Shown here: piece after piece, positions 62,701 through 64,000 of the stretch
Layout: every line of letters starts with the position of its first letter
Position numbering within the stretch: the first letter of the stretch is position 1
Source: Sphingobacterium kitahiroshimense
Lineage (GTDB): Bacteria; Bacteroidota; Bacteroidia; Sphingobacteriales; Sphingobacteriaceae
Reading direction: 5' to 3'
Assembly: GCF_025961315.1 (NCBI RefSeq)
Contig: NZ_JAOQNK010000001.1
Span: forward strand, 186,001 to 250,000
DNA: 64,000 bases
Program-made: the position numbers and the translations under genes
The notes under the pieces: generated by a model
Told to the model about the DNA's origin: nothing
What the model saw: the letters and a program-made list of their open reading frames with translations, nothing else
Database searches by the model: none

Positions 62701-64000
62701 AAGGTGATGCCGATGTGTTGCGTAAAGCTATGGGTAAGAAGCAAAAAGCGGTTTTGGATAAGATGAAACCTAAGTTTGTTGCTCAGGCTGCTGAAAAGGG
62801 ACATAACCCGAAAGTATTAGAAAAAATTTGGACAGATTGGGAGGCTTTTGCAAGTTATGCCTTTAATAAATCGCACTCGACCTGTTATGCTTGGATTGCT
62901 TATCAAACTGCTTATCTGAAAGCGCATTTTCCAGCGGAATACATGGCAGCTGTACTTTCAAATAACATGAATGATATCAAACAGGTCACTTTCTTTATGG
63001 AGGAGTGTAAGCGCATGGGACTTGAAGTATTGGCTCCAGATGTGAATGAGTCACATTATAAATTTACTGTGAATGATCGTGGTGCGATCCGATTTGGAAT
63101 GGGAGCTGTTAAAGGTGTGGGAGCAGGAGCGGTTGATACGATTGTACAGACACGTGCAAAGGGACCCTATAAATCGGTTTTTGATTTGGCAAAACGGATT
63201 GATCTGCGTGCCGCTAATAAAAAAGCTTTTGAAAGTTTAGCTTATGCAGGTGGATTTGATGGTTTTCAAAATATGCATCGTGCTCAATATTTTCACAGTG
63301 AAGATAATTCGACTGGTTTAGAAAAAGCGATTAAGTTTGCACAGCGATTCAAGGAAAATGAAAATTCGGCTCAGGTAAGTTTATTTGGCGGAGATGGCGC
63401 AGCTGAGCTTCCAGAACCTGTATTGGCTTCTTGCCCACAATGGGGTTTGATCGAAAAATTAAAGTACGAGAAAGAGGTAATCGGTATTTATCTGACTAGT
63501 CATCCCTTGGATAACTATAAGTTTGAGATTAAGCATTTCTGTCAAAACAAAGTGAGTGATCTGCAGTTAATCAATAAGGTTAAGGCTTCTGAAGTTGAAG
63601 AAGATGTTTTGTTGGATTTTAATCGGATAAAAAATAAGGAGGTTGTTATCGGTGGTATTATTGCTCTTGCCAACCATCGTATTGCAAAATCGGGTAAGCC
63701 TTTTGGTTCTTTCATTATTGAGGATTATTCAGATTCTTATGAAATAATGGTTTTTGGTGAAGATTATGTGAAGTTCAAGGGGTATCTCGAAGAAGGCTAT
63801 TTTGTGCAGCTCCGAGGTTTGGTGCAGGAAAGGTTTAAACAAGTTGGGAACTGGGGTTTTGAGATCAAGGGTATTCAGCTATTGTCGGATTTGAGAGAGA
63901 AAATGGCTAAAATTTTCACCATTAATATTGCATTGCCAGCATTAAATGATCTATTTTTGGAGGAGATGAAGCAAGTGTTGGATTCAAATGAGATCGAAGG
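59730..64000 (+). CDS. dnaE: DNA polymerase III alpha subunit with fused N-terminal DEDDh exonuclease (3' end outside window)
   Basis: Replicative polymerase; about 1,423 residues are inside the window. It begins MYIIFDTETTGLPK. Residues 1-190 form an epsilon-like 3'-5' exonuclease with all DEDDh residues: Asp6/Glu8, Asp105 (GQNIGFDLNI), His170 and Asp175 (AHNATADVEATT). The PHP domain starts at HLHNHS (261-266). Five of nine classical PHP metal positions are replaced (see finding). Polymerase palm: GPGRGSAAGSAVAYCLGI, catalytic Asp688/Asp690 in PDIDIDF, third Asp855 in KMDFLGLKTL. Fingers: YGITVYQEQVM, FNKSHSTCYAWIAYQTAYLKAHFP. OB domain near 1310-1390. Because no stop is reached it is partial here. 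Confidence 0.97.
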   Translation, partial: MYIIFDTETTGLPKRWDAPITDTDNWPRCIQIAWQLHDEMGNLLEHEDYLIKPDGYNIPYDSEKIHGISTELATEQGVPIQDVLVKFNEALAKAKFIVGQNIGFDLNIMGSEFYRYDVQSPMGEMPILDTCTEVTAALLQLPGGRGGRFKLPNLTELHSYLFGVPFAEAHNATADVEATTRCFFELVRREVFTVDQLQTDTGYFVDFKQQNPSVIPTVGLKHVNLKAASDEIRKRSQPSGGQEVVIDHDVLNDFENADFAHLHNHSQFSVLQSTISIANLVDTAAKYRMPAVALTDHGNMMGAFHFVSKVGDHNKAAKAKNEELEAAGESPTEKIIKPIVGCEFFVCDDHFDKKRKDNGYQIVFLAKNKKGYHNLAKMASVAYTEGFYYVPRIDRKVVEQYKEDLIVLSGNLQGEVPNKVLNIGENQAEEALIWWKDQFGDDFYIEMMRHGQEDEDRVNTTLVSLARKHDVKLIATNNTYYINKPDAHAHDILLCVKDGEKLSTPKGRGRGFRFGLPNQEYYFKPASEMKKLFKDIPDAIINIQEIVDKIEIFTLYRDVLLPAFDIPEEFQVAEDQEDHGKRGENKYLRHLTIEGAKRRYKQGVTDDIMERLDFELTTIEKTGYPGYFLIVQDFIAEARKMGVSVGPGRGSAAGSAVAYCLGITNLDPIQYDLLFERFLNPDRVSMPDIDIDFDDEGRGRVMQYVIDKYGASQVAQIITYGTMAAKSSIKDTARVLDLPLQEANEIAKLIPNLKLAKIFNMDEKALKETLRADELEAVNRLIAISEGAGLEAETIKQARVLEGSMRNTGIHACGVIITPDDITNFVPVSLAKDSDLYVTQFDNSVVESAGLLKMDFLGLKTLTLIKDTVANVKLSNGLELDPDEFPIDDQLTYELFQRGETVGVFQYESPGMQKHMKDLKPTVFADLIAMNALYRPGPMEYIPSFIKRKHGTEPIIYDLDACEEYLQETYGITVYQEQVMLLSQKLAGFSKGDADVLRKAMGKKQKAVLDKMKPKFVAQAAEKGHNPKVLEKIWTDWEAFASYAFNKSHSTCYAWIAYQTAYLKAHFPAEYMAAVLSNNMNDIKQVTFFMEECKRMGLEVLAPDVNESHYKFTVNDRGAIRFGMGAVKGVGAGAVDTIVQTRAKGPYKSVFDLAKRIDLRAANKKAFESLAYAGGFDGFQNMHRAQYFHSEDNSTGLEKAIKFAQRFKENENSAQVSLFGGDGAAELPEPVLASCPQWGLIEKLKYEKEVIGIYLTSHPLDNYKFEIKHFCQNKVSDLQLINKVKASEVEEDVLLDFNRIKNKEVVIGGIIALANHRIAKSGKPFGSFIIEDYSDSYEIMVFGEDYVKFKGYLEEGYFVQLRGLVQERFKQVGNWGFEIKGIQLLSDLREKMAKIFTINIALPALNDLFLEEMKQVLDSNEIE

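Noticed and set aside
1..64000. CRISPR array, rRNA operon, prophage or plasmid origin
   Set aside because: No regularly spaced repeats, rRNA sequence, phage structural genes or replication genes were seen in the window.

Overview
The window looks like a chromosomal segment of a Sphingobacterium-type member of the Bacteroidota. The evidence is: AT-rich intergenic DNA; promoters of the TTTG / TAnnTTTG type; no clear Shine-Dalgarno sequences; a stand-alone triple-tyrosine/LuxR sensor-regulator; many SPII lipoproteins; a GH110 galactosidase; and a DnaE with a proofreading exonuclease fused to its N-terminus. The genus is inferred from protein style, not from a search. I see no insertion sequence, prophage, CRISPR array or rRNA.

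Layout. 0-8 kb: a sensor-regulator convergent with a metzincin-like lipoprotein, then katE convergent with a YceI-family protein. 8-13 kb: an EmrB/EmrA/TolC-type efflux operon (minus strand) divergent from an AraC regulator. 13-20 kb: aldo/keto reductase + DUF3861, a royal-jelly-type protein, a TauE/SafE permease, an ECF sigma/membrane anti-sigma pair and a lone ExbD. 20-25.5 kb: S41 peptidase, lipoprotein, AraC regulator, nitrilase-family hydrolase. 25.6-29 kb: three collinear genes (DUF2931-like, TPR+DMP19/DUF4375-like, small lipoprotein) behind one promoter. 29-34 kb: GH110 enzyme and two tandem paralogous lipoproteins. 33.5-44.7 kb: small redox and detoxification genes with their regulators (AKR, VOC, MBL-fold, ALDH, LLM flavin enzyme, SDR; AraC x2, ArsR, Crp/Fnr). 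44.7-47.6 kb: a minus-strand DoxX - YdeI - ArsR - SRPBCC - YdeI group behind a promoter carrying two palindromic operators. 47.8-52.9 kb: zinc alcohol dehydrogenase, HD protein, SRPBCC, EamA permease, tRNA-Lys and accA. 53-64 kb: a large glucoamylase/GH144-like protein, an OmpA lipoprotein, YggS + small AAA ATPase, GNAT divergent from a MocR regulator, and dnaE, which runs off the right edge.

Most of the region is small accessory metabolism with local regulators; accA, tRNA-Lys, yggS and dnaE are core. The strongest structural observations are: the exonuclease-DnaE fusion with a degenerate PHP metal site; the twin operators exactly overlapping the -33/-7 elements at 47.55 kb; an identical 26-bp repeat with a palindromic core upstream of the LLM oxidoreductase; a 24-bp direct repeat bracketing the S41 peptidase; and an 82-codon ORF whose stop overlaps the sigma-factor start. 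I did not find a gene set that I can defend as a wholly new system.
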